The translations under genes were made by a program, and so were the position numbers. The notes beneath the pieces were generated by a model. It saw only the letters and a list, made by a program, of their open reading frames with translations, was not told where the DNA came from and did no database searches. Below, piece by piece: positions 44,101-53,300 of a stretch of DNA of 64,000 nt. The stretch spans positions 7,147,400 to 7,211,399 of the forward strand of contig SJPJ01000001.1 in the NCBI GenBank assembly GCA_007859835.1. The letters run 5' to 3'. The stretch comes from Novipirellula herctigrandis. Lineage in GTDB: Bacteria; Planctomycetota; Planctomycetia; Pirellulales; Pirellulaceae. Within the stretch, counting starts at the first letter, position 1. Every line of letters starts with the position of its first letter.

Positions 44101-44968
44101 ACGCGTACCGGACGTCGAGAATTCGGGCTCGCTACAAGTTGTTTACACGGGCGTCATTCCGGTCGTCTACAAAGCACAGCGGACTTTGCTATTTAGCCTC
44201 GTCGAATCGATTGCGTTGGCGTTTGTATTGATCGCGTGCGTGATGGCGATGCTACTGAACCCCGGTCGTTTTCCGTTAGGTTGGACCGTGCCGAGTAACT
44301 TGGGTTACGGAATCTTAGCTGGTTCGATTGCCATGATCCCCAATGTTTTTCCAGTGCTGTTGGTTTTTGGGGTGATGTGCCACATGGACATCGCGATCGA
44401 TATCGGCACGATGATGACCGCGTCGGTTGCGATGGGAGTCGCCGTGGATGATACGATTCACTTTTTGGCGTGGTTTCGGGTGAACTTGGATGCCGGGATG
44501 AGCCGTGTTGAAGCGGTGATCGAAACCTACCGCCGGGTTGGGCCTGCGATGACCCAAACGACGCTCGTCGGTGGACTTGGGTTGTTTGTCTTTGCGTTAT
44601 CGACGTTCACGCCTACCCAACGGTTTGGAACGCTGATGTTAGTAATGCTGGCGGCGGCCTTGGTCGGTGATTTGATTCTGTTGCCGTCGCTTTTGGCAGG
44701 ACCGCTCGGGCGTTTCTTCAAGCCGCGAGTGCCTGTGGATGGTCCGGTCGTCGAGCCCCGTTTGCCGGACGCTGCTTCGTCCGTGCCGGAATCTGCGGGG
44801 GCCGAATCGGTGGTGCCAGCATCGGCCGCCTCTGATTCCGTCGAGCAGGCAAATGTCGAGCAGGCAAAGGGGGACTCGAAAACGGAGTCGGTTGATGAAG
44901 TTCCATCGTTGAAAGTCCATTTCCCGCCTGGCCGCGTCGATTCTCCTCATCGCGTACCTCGGAAGTAG
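41141..44968 (+). CDS. Large MMPL/RND-superfamily transporter with extra alpha/beta insertion
   Basis: 1275 residues. First helix near residues 17-33, then a periplasmic loop of about 400 residues, helices 2-6 (from about 430; YSLLLGIVLSYICF), a spacer, and a second half with TM7 near 655, a second periplasmic loop and TM8-12 near 1015-1190. ASVAMGVAVDDTIHFLAWF and the following segments are the RND/SSD core of MMPL proteins, which export lipids or hydrophobic molecules. The second loop holds an unusual stretch (about 867-990: RILIVGHSRPESLDTARLL, AVDAVVWLGDELPE) with the look of a Rossmann-like unit. Pro/Ala-rich cytoplasmic tail with a VEQAN/VEQAK duplication. The TTG start is the only reasonable one before the first helix. 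Confidence 0.88.
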   Translation: MTKPPFLERRSPVRVSYALLILMGFFFLIPSIFRAARLSLGEKQNEVKDWLPSDFPETAELEWFGDHFVGESFVLATWEGCTSDDQRLQLLEKKLVHESGNFDPSKTLSPADLDDYGRGKKLGEELGLLSTGRKYNNWGNKQEKWVRAAKGAWYYLTPDGRLYRWEESMTGPASLIRSIKRTLGAYELKGTFVTAFGQARGEDESNPFHNDPSLICAPLFHTVQTGDSIAKELSAEGGPLWPVDLTEDVHRPKVARRRAIERLTGTLFAPAVPHGFAWTAEAFRDAVPEDQRDALPVDFEASVQTKLDELLASKFDGSLEQLKLATSDEQAEVWYAIYDSTKVALPPRLTCVVVTLTDLAQANLPYVLGRGTAGGPRGRLLQLAEESGLYPAPPPSLAPPPFNRQVADSMPGMPSLHLGGPPVDNLAIDEEGTVTLIRLLGYSLLLGIVLSYICFTSVRITVMVFVVGGSAAMVSMAFVWWTGGKVDAILMSMPSLVYVLGLSGAIHVVNYYRDEVRSSGESGAAGRAIRHAFLPCTLASLTTAIGLVSLFTSNLAPISNFGLYAAIGVMATLGILFSYLPAALQTFPPLVDAEGADDVPESVDTEKRGIASAEKGNVAAKANVAAINSPRNESRIAEAWASVGRWITSHHALVACTCLLVLFLSASGLRHIRTSVQLLKLFDPQSRIIRDYAWLEDHFGKLVPMEMIVRVPALPDGAKVGGNPPDPQSLTMLERAEVVSRITTVVRRTLGETGTGVIGQAISADTFLPPMPEPSNSYNVVRSKFNRELTKSRTDLLDSDYVRIEKRGPFAGSELWRISLRVGALSDVDYGHFIKTLRVAVEPVIRAYDTREALLGALTHDEQGNPIALSGKDRILIVGHSRPESLDTARLLEADHETIDVKGVFLSTLEELLAGERIRRPVWIDPAAEGSSLEIGSEKWNQAIAAVDAVVWLGDELPEQADIQSAKRWIDATAILEKPVAPVLAEGRVPDVENSGSLQVVYTGVIPVVYKAQRTLLFSLVESIALAFVLIACVMAMLLNPGRFPLGWTVPSNLGYGILAGSIAMIPNVFPVLLVFGVMCHMDIAIDIGTMMTASVAMGVAVDDTIHFLAWFRVNLDAGMSRVEAVIETYRRVGPAMTQTTLVGGLGLFVFALSTFTPTQRFGTLMLVMLAAALVGDLILLPSLLAGPLGRFFKPRVPVDGPVVEPRLPDAASSVPESAGAESVVPASAASDSVEQANVEQAKGDSKTESVDEVPSLKVHFPPGRVDSPHRVPRK
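44840..44869. repeat. 15-bp in-frame tandem duplication in the MMPL tail
   Basis: gtcgagcaggcaaat (44840-44854) and gtcgagcaggcaaag (44855-44869), coding VEQAN-VEQAK in the disordered C-terminal tail. Confidence 0.92.
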
Positions 44969-45126
44969 AGGATTTGGGCTGTTTGGCTTGTTTGCGAATT
45001 CTGGTGTTTTCGAATCGGCGTTGACCTACCGTTTGGCTGCATGCTATCGGAAGTCTATGTGAGCGGAATTTCTGCACACGTTTACTTACCCAACTGAACG
45101 CGAAAGCCAAGAAACTCGCCAAAATC

Positions 45127-46299
45127 GTGGCCCTTTCTCGCATCTCTCACCAATCGATATCCCATATTCACGCTGTTAACTCAGTGGGACGGGGGGCCGC
45201 GCGAGTTATTTTTGCGACGATGGTACTGTTGAGCCTGACGGTTGGTTGCCAAAGCCGTGCTCACAATGATTTGTATCGGCAACGGATGGCGAATGAAATT
45301 CGTGTTCTGGAGGATCAGCTTTATGATGCGGATTATCAAAACAAAGTCCTTCAAGAGCAACTAACACGGGCCAAAGAACGATCCACGCCTGCTCCGACGC
45401 CCGTAGCCCCTTACGGCCCGCCCGTGTTGGACTTGTATCCAAATGAGCCTACGCTTGCACCACCCTCATCCTCGATTGATATGGAAGATGGGTTCGACGA
45501 TATTCTGATCGATCCAGGAACTGCCTTTGATCCGGCAGTAGCGGTTCCAACGGACCGGCTCGATAATCCATTCCAAGACGAAGATGCGGAAGCTCCACCG
45601 CCTGGAAAAGAATCGCAGCCGAGATCACGCGACGAGTCACCCGCGGAATTGGAGAGCCCGAACGATTCACTGCCGCTTCCGCCGCCGATTGGCGGTCCCG
45701 AGCCTCCAGGGAAATTGGATACTGAATTTTCGCCAATTGAACCGGGTGAATTATTGCCACCGCCAGATCCCGATTCCGAAGAGTTGCCGGCACCGCCGGG
45801 GCAAATCAAGTTGCCGGATGCGGTGAAAGCGACTCAGCCGAATTTGACGGTTCCGGAGACATTGAAATTGCATCTTGGCTTATCGGGCGGTCATCATAGT
45901 GACGCTGTTACCGCGGGTGAGAAAGCCGATGGTTTGTACTTAGTGATCCATGCACTGGATCGGCGCGGCGTGATGGTCGACTTAGATCGCTTTGAAGTGG
46001 ATGCCGAATTGACGATCGTCGTGCTTGATCCTGAACGTGATCCCGCGGATGCCAAGATCGGTCGTTGGGAATTTGATCCGGATCAAACAGCAAACTTGGT
46101 CCGATCGAAACCCATTAGTGGTTTGCATGTTCCCATCACGTGGCAAGACAAATTGCCCAAGGGCGACGCGGTAATCGTTCACGTGCGGTTGCGTAGCGAG
46201 GCAGATGAGATGCGTTGCGAAGGTAAACTCAACGTCGACGAGTCATCTGCGATCGCCAAATGGTTGCCTCGCGCTGACGAGCCACCCGTTGCTCGGTAA
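45127..46299 (+). CDS. Lipoprotein with coiled coil and proline-rich linker, unknown family
   Basis: 390 residues, GTG start. A signal peptide ends in a lipobox (LSLTVGC, cysteine near residue 41). Then come a short coiled coil (about 47-85, MANEIRVLEDQLYDADYQNK in part), a long acidic Pro-rich linker (about 90-230), and a folded beta-rich C-terminal domain (about 240-390; GLYLVIHALDRRG, LTIVVLDPE, VIVHVRLRSE). It may be anchored in a membrane with a spacer reaching into the periplasm. Follows the MMPL gene after 158 bp on the same strand, which allows a functional link but does not prove one. Confidence 0.72.
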   Translation: MALSRISHQSISHIHAVNSVGRGAARVIFATMVLLSLTVGCQSRAHNDLYRQRMANEIRVLEDQLYDADYQNKVLQEQLTRAKERSTPAPTPVAPYGPPVLDLYPNEPTLAPPSSSIDMEDGFDDILIDPGTAFDPAVAVPTDRLDNPFQDEDAEAPPPGKESQPRSRDESPAELESPNDSLPLPPPIGGPEPPGKLDTEFSPIEPGELLPPPDPDSEELPAPPGQIKLPDAVKATQPNLTVPETLKLHLGLSGGHHSDAVTAGEKADGLYLVIHALDRRGVMVDLDRFEVDAELTIVVLDPERDPADAKIGRWEFDPDQTANLVRSKPISGLHVPITWQDKLPKGDAVIVHVRLRSEADEMRCEGKLNVDESSAIAKWLPRADEPPVAR

Positions 46300-46405
46300 T
46301 GTCGAATACCTTGTCTAGCGACCCACATGCGCCGATAAACAGAAGCCCGTTCTGATCTTGAAAGCCGCTCGCGTCCTCGGAATCGATTGGCGACACTTAG
46401 AAAAG

Positions 46406-49093
46406 TTAGGGGGCTTTGAAATCCTGTAATTCCGCTTGAGCGATCTCGCGGATGATCACGTCAAAGCGATCTTCATCGGGCATCACGATTCGAGCCTTGC
46501 GAGCCTCGGTTAATGCTTCTTCACGCCGGTTTTGTTGTCGTAACCGGCCGATCAATTTGATTCTCAATCGAGTGTCGTTTGGCTTGAACTTTATCGCTTC
46601 TTGATAGGCGTCGTAAGCTTCGTCGAATTTCTCTAAAACGTATGCAGTATCACCGGCAAGTTCTTCGCACTTGGCCCGTTCGGCGATTGTCTCGCAGGTG
46701 TCGCAGGCGAGTCCCGCGTAGGCAGCCGTTAGGAATTTCGAATCAGGCTCGGGGCGATTGATCAGAAACTTCGCTGCTTGCCGGTAATTCCCGGACGTGG
46801 GAGGAACGATTTCCGACGGTGTGATCTCTGGATGCTCTTCCATGATTCGTAGGATGCTGGTGGTATAGCGTGGCTGGCGTTCAAGGACGTTGCGGAAGCA
46901 TTCTGCGGCGATGTCGTGTTCATTGCTGTCGAGGGCCAATCCGCCGATTTGCTGTGTTGCCTTGGTGTTGGTTTTGTAAAGCGACTGCAGCTGGTTTAGC
47001 AATGTACGAGTGCGAGCGTGATCGCTATTTAAAAAATCGAGGTAAATGCCTGATGATCTCGACTCGCGTGAAAGGGGGCGAGCAACAAGTTCGGCTTCGG
47101 TGTTCTCAAGCGCTTGGCGATAGTGCGGAGATAGATCTGCGTTACCAGCCAATGCATCGAGATTCTCTGGTGATGCATCTTGGCTGCTGCCGGAACCCGA
47201 AGTCATCGACACACCGGGCTGTTGTTTCAGCCACGTCAACCGCCGGATCACGGGCGAGGTTTGCCGATACAGCTCTTGGATTTGTTCAATCGATTTTGGA
47301 TTCGCGCTTGCGACCTCTTCGTAGCGGGCCAAGCGATGATGTAGGTCTGACAGCGTCCGATACGCCTCGGGTGAATGGCTTTTTTCCGCGAGTAGGGTGA
47401 GTTCGCTAACGAAATGGTCGAGTTTATCTGAATCCGGCTTCTTGCTATCCAGTTCAAACCGTGATTGCCGCGCTAACGCTTCAATTTTGGCATCGGTACT
47501 GAGGACCGAAAGAGCCCAAACAGACGGGACAATCGCCGCTGCGGCAACCAACGCAGGAACCACGAACGTTCGGCGGGTTTGAAATTTGATCTTCGGAGAC
47601 TTTTCTTCGGAGGCTCGGTCTTCAAAATCGGCGTCCTCTGCGGCTTGGTCCTTACGCAGATGCGACGCGAGCAAGAACTGCCGTGTTGCGACGATCGGTA
47701 AAAAGACACCACAAGCGAGCAGGTTGGCCGGAATGATCAATCCAAAGTCAAAGATTTGGGATATCACAATCGCCGAAAGGATGTACCAACCGGCCACTCG
47801 TAAACCATGGTCTACGGCATCGGGGGATTCACGAAGGTGGTGGAGCGAGATCAGCAGTCCGACGATCAAGACGATGGCGAACATGACCCCTGGAAGCCCT
47901 TGTTCGGTTAACAGTTCAAGCCAAAGATTGTCGGCATGGTGAAACCACGTCTCGGCACTGCGATCCAAGTAGGGCAAATGGGCATCGGCATAAGTTCCAA
48001 GGCCGCTGCCCATCGGCAAATACGCTTTGGCCGCCTGGAATCCGTCTGACCAATGCGGAATACGTCCGTCGTGCATCAAGGTCGAATTATCACGATTGAC
48101 GAAAATTTCGAGCCGTTGAATCGATTCTAAGTCCAAATTCAAAGGGACCAGTAGCATGATCACGGCAACGGCAACGACGCCGACAATCACCGGAATGCTC
48201 AAAATGCTTCGGCGGGCTCGAATCCAGCCAAAGCCAAGAACAAAACCGAATAGCGCAGCGACCAATCCGCCTCGCGAACCGCAAACCAAAATCGCCGACG
48301 AGCAGAGGACAAGGCTCACCATCGCAATCGAGCTGTCTCGGTCACTCACTAACGAGATCAAGTCGTTCAACTCAAAATGCTCGTCATCGACTTCTTGGCC
48401 GATCAATGCCGATAAGCGCCACGCTAACAAACCGAGGCTGGCTCCGACTCCAATATTCATTAGTAGAGCGGCATTGTTTCGACAAACGAATGCAGCGAAT
48501 GGGGAACCGTGGCGTGCGACATCCATTCCCAACAGGGTTGTATCAGGGACGACTAATTGAAAAATCCCCAAAGCCCCATGGATCGCCGCCCCGGTAGCTA
48601 GACCCACTAAAATGGTCGCCAACCGAGCCCGGGTTTGGAAAACGGTCGCCGAAGTCCAAGCCAATGTGACGACCATCAACAACATTGCTGATGCGTGTTT
48701 GGTGCTCCAAGGGTCCACGGAAATTGGATGCGACGCATCGGCAGCAGCGGAACCGACGATGGGCGAAAGCCACGTGGTATAGGCCGCCTCGGACCCAGGG
48801 CTAAGGAACGAATGGAGTGAATCGGGGAGCGGAAGCGTTTGAAACCAAGCGAATCCGGCCCAACCCAGTAGCAAGAGGGCCAGCCAATGAAACCCGAGAC
48901 CACCTTGGTGCTCGCGGTCGGTCAAAGCTGGCAAGGCAAGCAAGGCTGCTAGCAGAACCGCTGCCCCCGCGGCCCACTGCGTCCATTTCAGAACACCGGC
49001 ATAATCGAGTGCGACTAGGCACGGCAAAGCTGTCAAAATCGCGGCGGATACCCAAATTGACAGGTTTCGCAGTTTCGGAAGTAATTGTTGCAT
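46406..49093 (-). CDS. O-antigen ligase/polymerase-like membrane protein with TPR tail
   Basis: 895 residues. The first 500 hold about 12 hydrophobic helices, with an O-antigen ligase (Wzy/WaaL-type) core: a large loop with GSGLGTYADAHLPYLD and WFHHADNLWLELLTEQGLPG, which carries the family's conserved His. A further helix near 515-535 is followed by a soluble region of about 350 residues with TPR-like helical pairs (EKFDEAYDAYQEAIKFKPND, RREEALTEARKARI). Such fusions ligate or polymerise glycans, with the TPRs binding partners. No other LPS genes adjoin except the distant Kdo transferase. Convergent with the lipoprotein gene. Confidence 0.85.
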   Translation of the reverse strand: MQQLLPKLRNLSIWVSAAILTALPCLVALDYAGVLKWTQWAAGAAVLLAALLALPALTDREHQGGLGFHWLALLLLGWAGFAWFQTLPLPDSLHSFLSPGSEAAYTTWLSPIVGSAAADASHPISVDPWSTKHASAMLLMVVTLAWTSATVFQTRARLATILVGLATGAAIHGALGIFQLVVPDTTLLGMDVARHGSPFAAFVCRNNAALLMNIGVGASLGLLAWRLSALIGQEVDDEHFELNDLISLVSDRDSSIAMVSLVLCSSAILVCGSRGGLVAALFGFVLGFGWIRARRSILSIPVIVGVVAVAVIMLLVPLNLDLESIQRLEIFVNRDNSTLMHDGRIPHWSDGFQAAKAYLPMGSGLGTYADAHLPYLDRSAETWFHHADNLWLELLTEQGLPGVMFAIVLIVGLLISLHHLRESPDAVDHGLRVAGWYILSAIVISQIFDFGLIIPANLLACGVFLPIVATRQFLLASHLRKDQAAEDADFEDRASEEKSPKIKFQTRRTFVVPALVAAAAIVPSVWALSVLSTDAKIEALARQSRFELDSKKPDSDKLDHFVSELTLLAEKSHSPEAYRTLSDLHHRLARYEEVASANPKSIEQIQELYRQTSPVIRRLTWLKQQPGVSMTSGSGSSQDASPENLDALAGNADLSPHYRQALENTEAELVARPLSRESRSSGIYLDFLNSDHARTRTLLNQLQSLYKTNTKATQQIGGLALDSNEHDIAAECFRNVLERQPRYTTSILRIMEEHPEITPSEIVPPTSGNYRQAAKFLINRPEPDSKFLTAAYAGLACDTCETIAERAKCEELAGDTAYVLEKFDEAYDAYQEAIKFKPNDTRLRIKLIGRLRQQNRREEALTEARKARIVMPDEDRFDVIIREIAQAELQDFKAP

Positions 49094-49511
49094 AGAGATT
49101 TTTCGACGTCTAGAAAATACGACGTATGGGAAAAAATGTCAGACAGAAAAGGAAAAAAGTAAAAGTACTTTTCAGCTTACCATTGTAAAACGAAATGACC
49201 GATAGGCTCGCAAAAAGTTCCCTTGAAAAGGATTCTCGGGATTCGGAACGCTCAATTCAGCCGTTTTTTCCGGAATGACAGAGGAATCGGAACCCAACTG
49301 GCCGAGCTAACCGATTGACCAAGCAAACCGATCAGACGGGACCGGCCTGCGATTAGGCAGGCAGTGAATCGTCTGATCTATACTCGTTTGGGCTGAGCTG
49401 TGTTCGGGTTAGCTGGCCTGCGACTGTGCCAATTGCCATGAAATTCCGTCATCCGGCGCTCGGCTTCGCCAATTAACGTCCATTTTTCCTTCTCTTCGAA
49501 CCAGCCAAGCC
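49094..49511. other. Divergent intergenic spacer, about 420 bp
   Basis: Lies between the O-antigen-ligase-like gene and the YjfB-like gene. It contains the nested inverted repeat at 49330-49378. An AT-richer stretch (about 49100-49200) may hold promoters, but no clear hexamer pair was found. Confidence 0.5.
49330..49378. other. Nested inverted repeat, possible structured RNA or operator
   Basis: Outer arms GATCAGACG (49330-49338) and CGTCTGATC (49370-49378) are perfectly complementary over 9 bp. Inner arms GCCTGC (49345-49350) and GCAGGC (49357-49362) are perfectly complementary over 6 bp around a 6-base loop. The two stems are separated by an internal loop of 6 and 7 bases. No T tract follows on either strand, so it is not an ordinary terminator. 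Confidence 0.4.
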
Positions 49512-49709
49512 ATGTCCGCGATTCCACCAGCAGTGTCTAGCGTCCTCAATGCTCGCGCTGACGCGACCAACCAGAAAGTTCAGATTGAATTGCTTTCGAA
49601 GCAATTGGACGCACAAAAACAGACTGGCGATGCCATCAATAATTTGCTTGAGCAGGCGAAGCAGGTTCAAGCACAGATCCAAGACGGGCATATTGACGTC
49701 CGAATCTGA
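49512..49709 (+). CDS. Small YjfB-like protein
   Basis: 65 residues, no hydrophobic segment, predicted helical throughout. The pattern (short N-terminus, helix, then LLSKQLDAQKQTGDAINNLLEQA) resembles the YjfB 'putative motility protein' family, small proteins of about 60 residues with a KxxDxQxxxGxxxxxLL core. ATG start. A 17-bp duplication array begins at its stop codon. The function of the family is unknown; no flagellar gene is nearby. Moderate confidence that it is real, lower for the family. Confidence 0.55.
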   Translation: MSAIPPAVSSVLNARADATNQKVQIELLSKQLDAQKQTGDAINNLLEQAKQVQAQIQDGHIDVRI

Positions 49710-49751
49710 GCGCAGGCCGAATCGGAGCGCAGGCCGAATCGGAGCGCAGGC
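49708..49751. repeat. 17-bp tandem array at a stop codon (2.6 copies)
   Basis: gagcgcaggccgaatcg at 49708-49724 and 49725-49741, with a third partial copy to 49751. The first copy overlaps the TGA of the YjfB-like gene, and the last abuts the stop of the convergent gene at 49751. Confidence 0.93.
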
Positions 49752-50332
49752 TACATCGTTTGGCTGTAGCTGTACAGAAACAACATCAGGTGCACCACCA
49801 GCAATCCGCTCGCCAGCAAACGATGTGGGGAGTAGAGTCCAAACACACTCAGAAGGCAGCCTAAGCCCGCTGTCATTGCGGTGCCAATCGGAAACCAAAC
49901 CGCCGCAGTGGCTGCGAACAGAACCACCATTGCCGACGCCGCGACGCTACCCATCGCCGTGTATCTCAGTGGGCTGGCTTGAAAATAGATGTCCTCGGGG
50001 CTGAACGCTTGCGGCCCTGTAGCCAGTGACCGGTTGGCTGATTCGCCTTGCATTGATGTTGCTGGTCCAAACGGTTCACCCCGAAACGGCGACCCAACAC
50101 GCACGACATCAATCGGCTTGTTATTGTCCGGATCGCTATCCCCCGGCTCGTTTTCGGCAGCTCGATGATGGGTCGTTTGTTGGCTTCTATCTTCGTTCAC
50201 GGTTGATCGCACAAAAAAGGCATCAAAGTCTTCACGATTCTCTTCACAATCGCCACCTAAATCTTGCCATGTTTTGGCGTTGATGGCTATCTTAGTAGAG
50301 ACGAAATGAAGCATTCCGAGCTGATTGGCCAA
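49751..50332 (-). CDS. Membrane protein of unknown function
   Basis: 193 residues. The N-terminal 110 residues are polar and probably disordered (many Asp, Asn, Glu, Ser). The C-terminal 75 hold three closely packed hydrophobic segments (SVAASAMVVLFAATAAVW, then MTAGLGCLLSVFGLY, then LASGLLVVHLMLFLYSY). I do not recognise the family. Start uncertain (ATG at 50332, or 50314). It begins 35 bp from the divergent propeller gene, so the two promoters must overlap. Confidence 0.6.
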   Translation of the reverse strand: MANQLGMLHFVSTKIAINAKTWQDLGGDCEENREDFDAFFVRSTVNEDRSQQTTHHRAAENEPGDSDPDNNKPIDVVRVGSPFRGEPFGPATSMQGESANRSLATGPQAFSPEDIYFQASPLRYTAMGSVAASAMVVLFAATAAVWFPIGTAMTAGLGCLLSVFGLYSPHRLLASGLLVVHLMLFLYSYSQTM

Positions 50333-50367
50333 TTCTTTCCATTCAATTTTGTGGACAACACTACGCC

Positions 50368-53300
50368 TTGAACGTCTCCAAACCGCAAATTGTAGGGGTC
50401 GCTTGCCTAGCTGCCTTGCTCTTATTGTCTACTCCAACGACTGCCCAGGAGACGGTGGAGCCTTCGGAAACTGCGGAAACGGCTGCGGCGACGAAACCAG
50501 TAGCGATTGGGCCGCTTGATCCGCAGATCGCCGAAGCTTCCGACGAGGCCGTTGGTGCGATGAAAGGGATTTTCCTTGCGGAAAATTGGGACATCGACTT
50601 GTTCGCCGCCGAGCCGGATGTCGCCAATATTGTTTCCTTCGACATTGACGCTCGTGGCCGCTTGTTTGTGTGCGAATCCTTTCGCCAGGATCGCGGTGTT
50701 AGCGACAATCGAAGTCACGACGAAACCTGGTTGCTGGCTGATCTTGCCTCGAAAACCGTCCAAGACCGAATTGACTACCATCGCAAATTGTTAGGCGATG
50801 CCGCAGTCACTTACACCCAACATGACGATCGCATCCGCCGGCTTGTCGATACCGACCACGATGGCAAAGCCGATCAAAGCGTCGTTCTTGCCAGCGGTTT
50901 TCATCGCTTGGAGGAGGGAACCGGAGCGGGAGTTCTCGTTCGCGGCAATCACATCTATTACACCTGTATCCCGCGACTATGGAATTTAATTGACAAAGAC
51001 GACGATGGCGTTGCAGATGATCGCGTTGTGTTGTCCGATGGATATGGCGTTCGCGTCGCGTTTCGTGGGCACGATTTGCACGGCTTGGTGATCGGACCCG
51101 ACGGACGACTTTACTTTTCAGTTGGCGATCGTGGATACCATGTCACCACCAAGGAAAACGAAGTCTTGGCCAATCCAGCGACTGGGGCCGTTTTTCGATG
51201 TGAACTCGACGGTAGCGGTTTAGAAGTCTACTGCACCGGCCTGAGGAACCCACAGGAATTGGCATTTAACGATCTTGGGGATTGGTTCACGGTCGACAAC
51301 AATAGTGATAGTGGGGATAAGGCTCGCATCGTCCAATTGCTCCATCACGGTGATTCGGGATGGCGAATGTACTATCAATACTTGTCCGACCGCGGGTCAT
51401 TCAACGAAGACCGTTTATGGGAACCGGTACACTCGGAACAGCCGTCGTACATTGTCCCTCCGGTCGCCAACTTCACCGACGGACCCTCTGGATTGGCATT
51501 CTACCCAGGAACGGGTTTTGGGGATGCACTGAAGGACCATTTTTTGATCTGTGATTTCCGCGGAACGGCAAATCAAAGCGGTGTGCGGTCGTTTCAACTT
51601 GATCCTCAAGGTGCATTCTACAAACTTGGTCATTCTGACCAGCCAATCTGGTCCGTTCTCGCAACCGATGTTGCCTTTGGTCCCGATGGTGCGATCTATA
51701 TCAGCGATTGGGTCGACGGATGGAAGGGAGTTGGCAAGGGACGCATCTATCGTGTCACCGATTCGCAACAAACCGAATCCGATATTGTCGGTCAAGTTGC
51801 AACGCGGCTCGCCAGAGATTGGTCTTCTCTGCGATCGGAGGATTTGGTCGAGAGTTTATCTCATGTCGATCGTCGCATTCGGCTCGAAGCCCAATGGGAA
51901 CTTGCCGCCCGAAGCGATACGGATTCCTTTCTTGGAGTCGCCGTGAACGCCGAGGCATTGCCACTGGCCCGCCGGCACGCGATCTGGGGCGTGGACATGA
52001 TCGCGCGGTTGGATTCGTCAAAAACGCCAACCGTGCTCGACGCGCTGCGCCCCTTGACATCGGACCCGGACTCTGCGGTTCGAGCCGAAGTCGCCAAAGT
52101 GCTTGGCCAACGCGGCGACACTGCGGCGCAGTCGCAATTGATTCAATTGCTAGCTGATAAGTCGCCTCGCGTGCGATATGCGGCCGCGATGGCATTGTCG
52201 GTCCAAAAAGCATCGCAGGCGTTTGTCCCCGTCCTTCAAATGATCGCGGAAAACGGAACGGCCGCCGCGCCCATTGATCCCGCAATTCGCCACGCCGGGC
52301 AAACGTATTTGGCGAACGCCATTCCAGTGGAGATGCTTTCAAAGCTAAAGAATCACGACAGTGAATTGGTAAGGCAAAGTGCCGTTGTGGCTTTGCGGCG
52401 AATCAAGAGTGGTGAAGTGACCGCGTTTCTTAATGATAAAAGCTCATTGGTGATGGGTGAAGCAGTAAGGGCGATTCATGACGAACCCATTCCGCAATCC
52501 TTAGAAGCGTTAGCGGCGCTGGTCGAGTCACCGCTCGCGAACGTACCGATTTTGCGACGAGTGATCGCAGCGAATTTTCGGATTGGTACACTCGCCTCGG
52601 CGACCGCATTGGCGAAGTTTGCGGCACGCAATTCGTCACCTGATGCGATGCGCGTCGAAACGCTTGATTGCTTGGCCAATTGGGATAGTCTTGATCCCCG
52701 CGATCGAGTGCTCGGGGATCTGCGCCCTGCGGTAAAACGCGAAATCGAGGACGCCGTTTCTGCAATTTCACCGGAAGTCGATTCGCTACTGGCATCAAGT
52801 GAAACCGTTCGTGAAAAAACAATCGAAGTTGCTGCAAAGCTTGGTATCAAGCAAATCGCACCGTCGCTGGCATCGCGAACCAATGACGCCAACCATAGTT
52901 TTCGCGTTCGCGCGAATGCTCTCATGGGTTTGTCAAAACTCGATACGCCCAAAGCAATCGCCCTTGCCCGAGAGGTTCGTTTGGCGCCCGCGAATGCATT
53001 GGTGGAAGCGTCGTTGAAAGTATTAGCAGAACACGATCGAGCGGGTTCGATCGACCGATTTGTGGAAGCGACCACGAGTCGACGCTTGGCTGTGCGTCAA
53101 TTAGCGTGGGATATCTTGGCAAAATGTGGTAACGAACAGGCAACAGAAACGATCAGCCAAGCTGTTCGGCAATACATCGATGGGACACTTGATGGGGACG
53201 TTCAACTGAATGTGCTGGAAGCCGCCGAAGGTCGAATTCCAGACTCACTTCAAGAAGAACTTCATGAGCATCAGCTAGCGTTAGCCGAAACCAATCCGCT

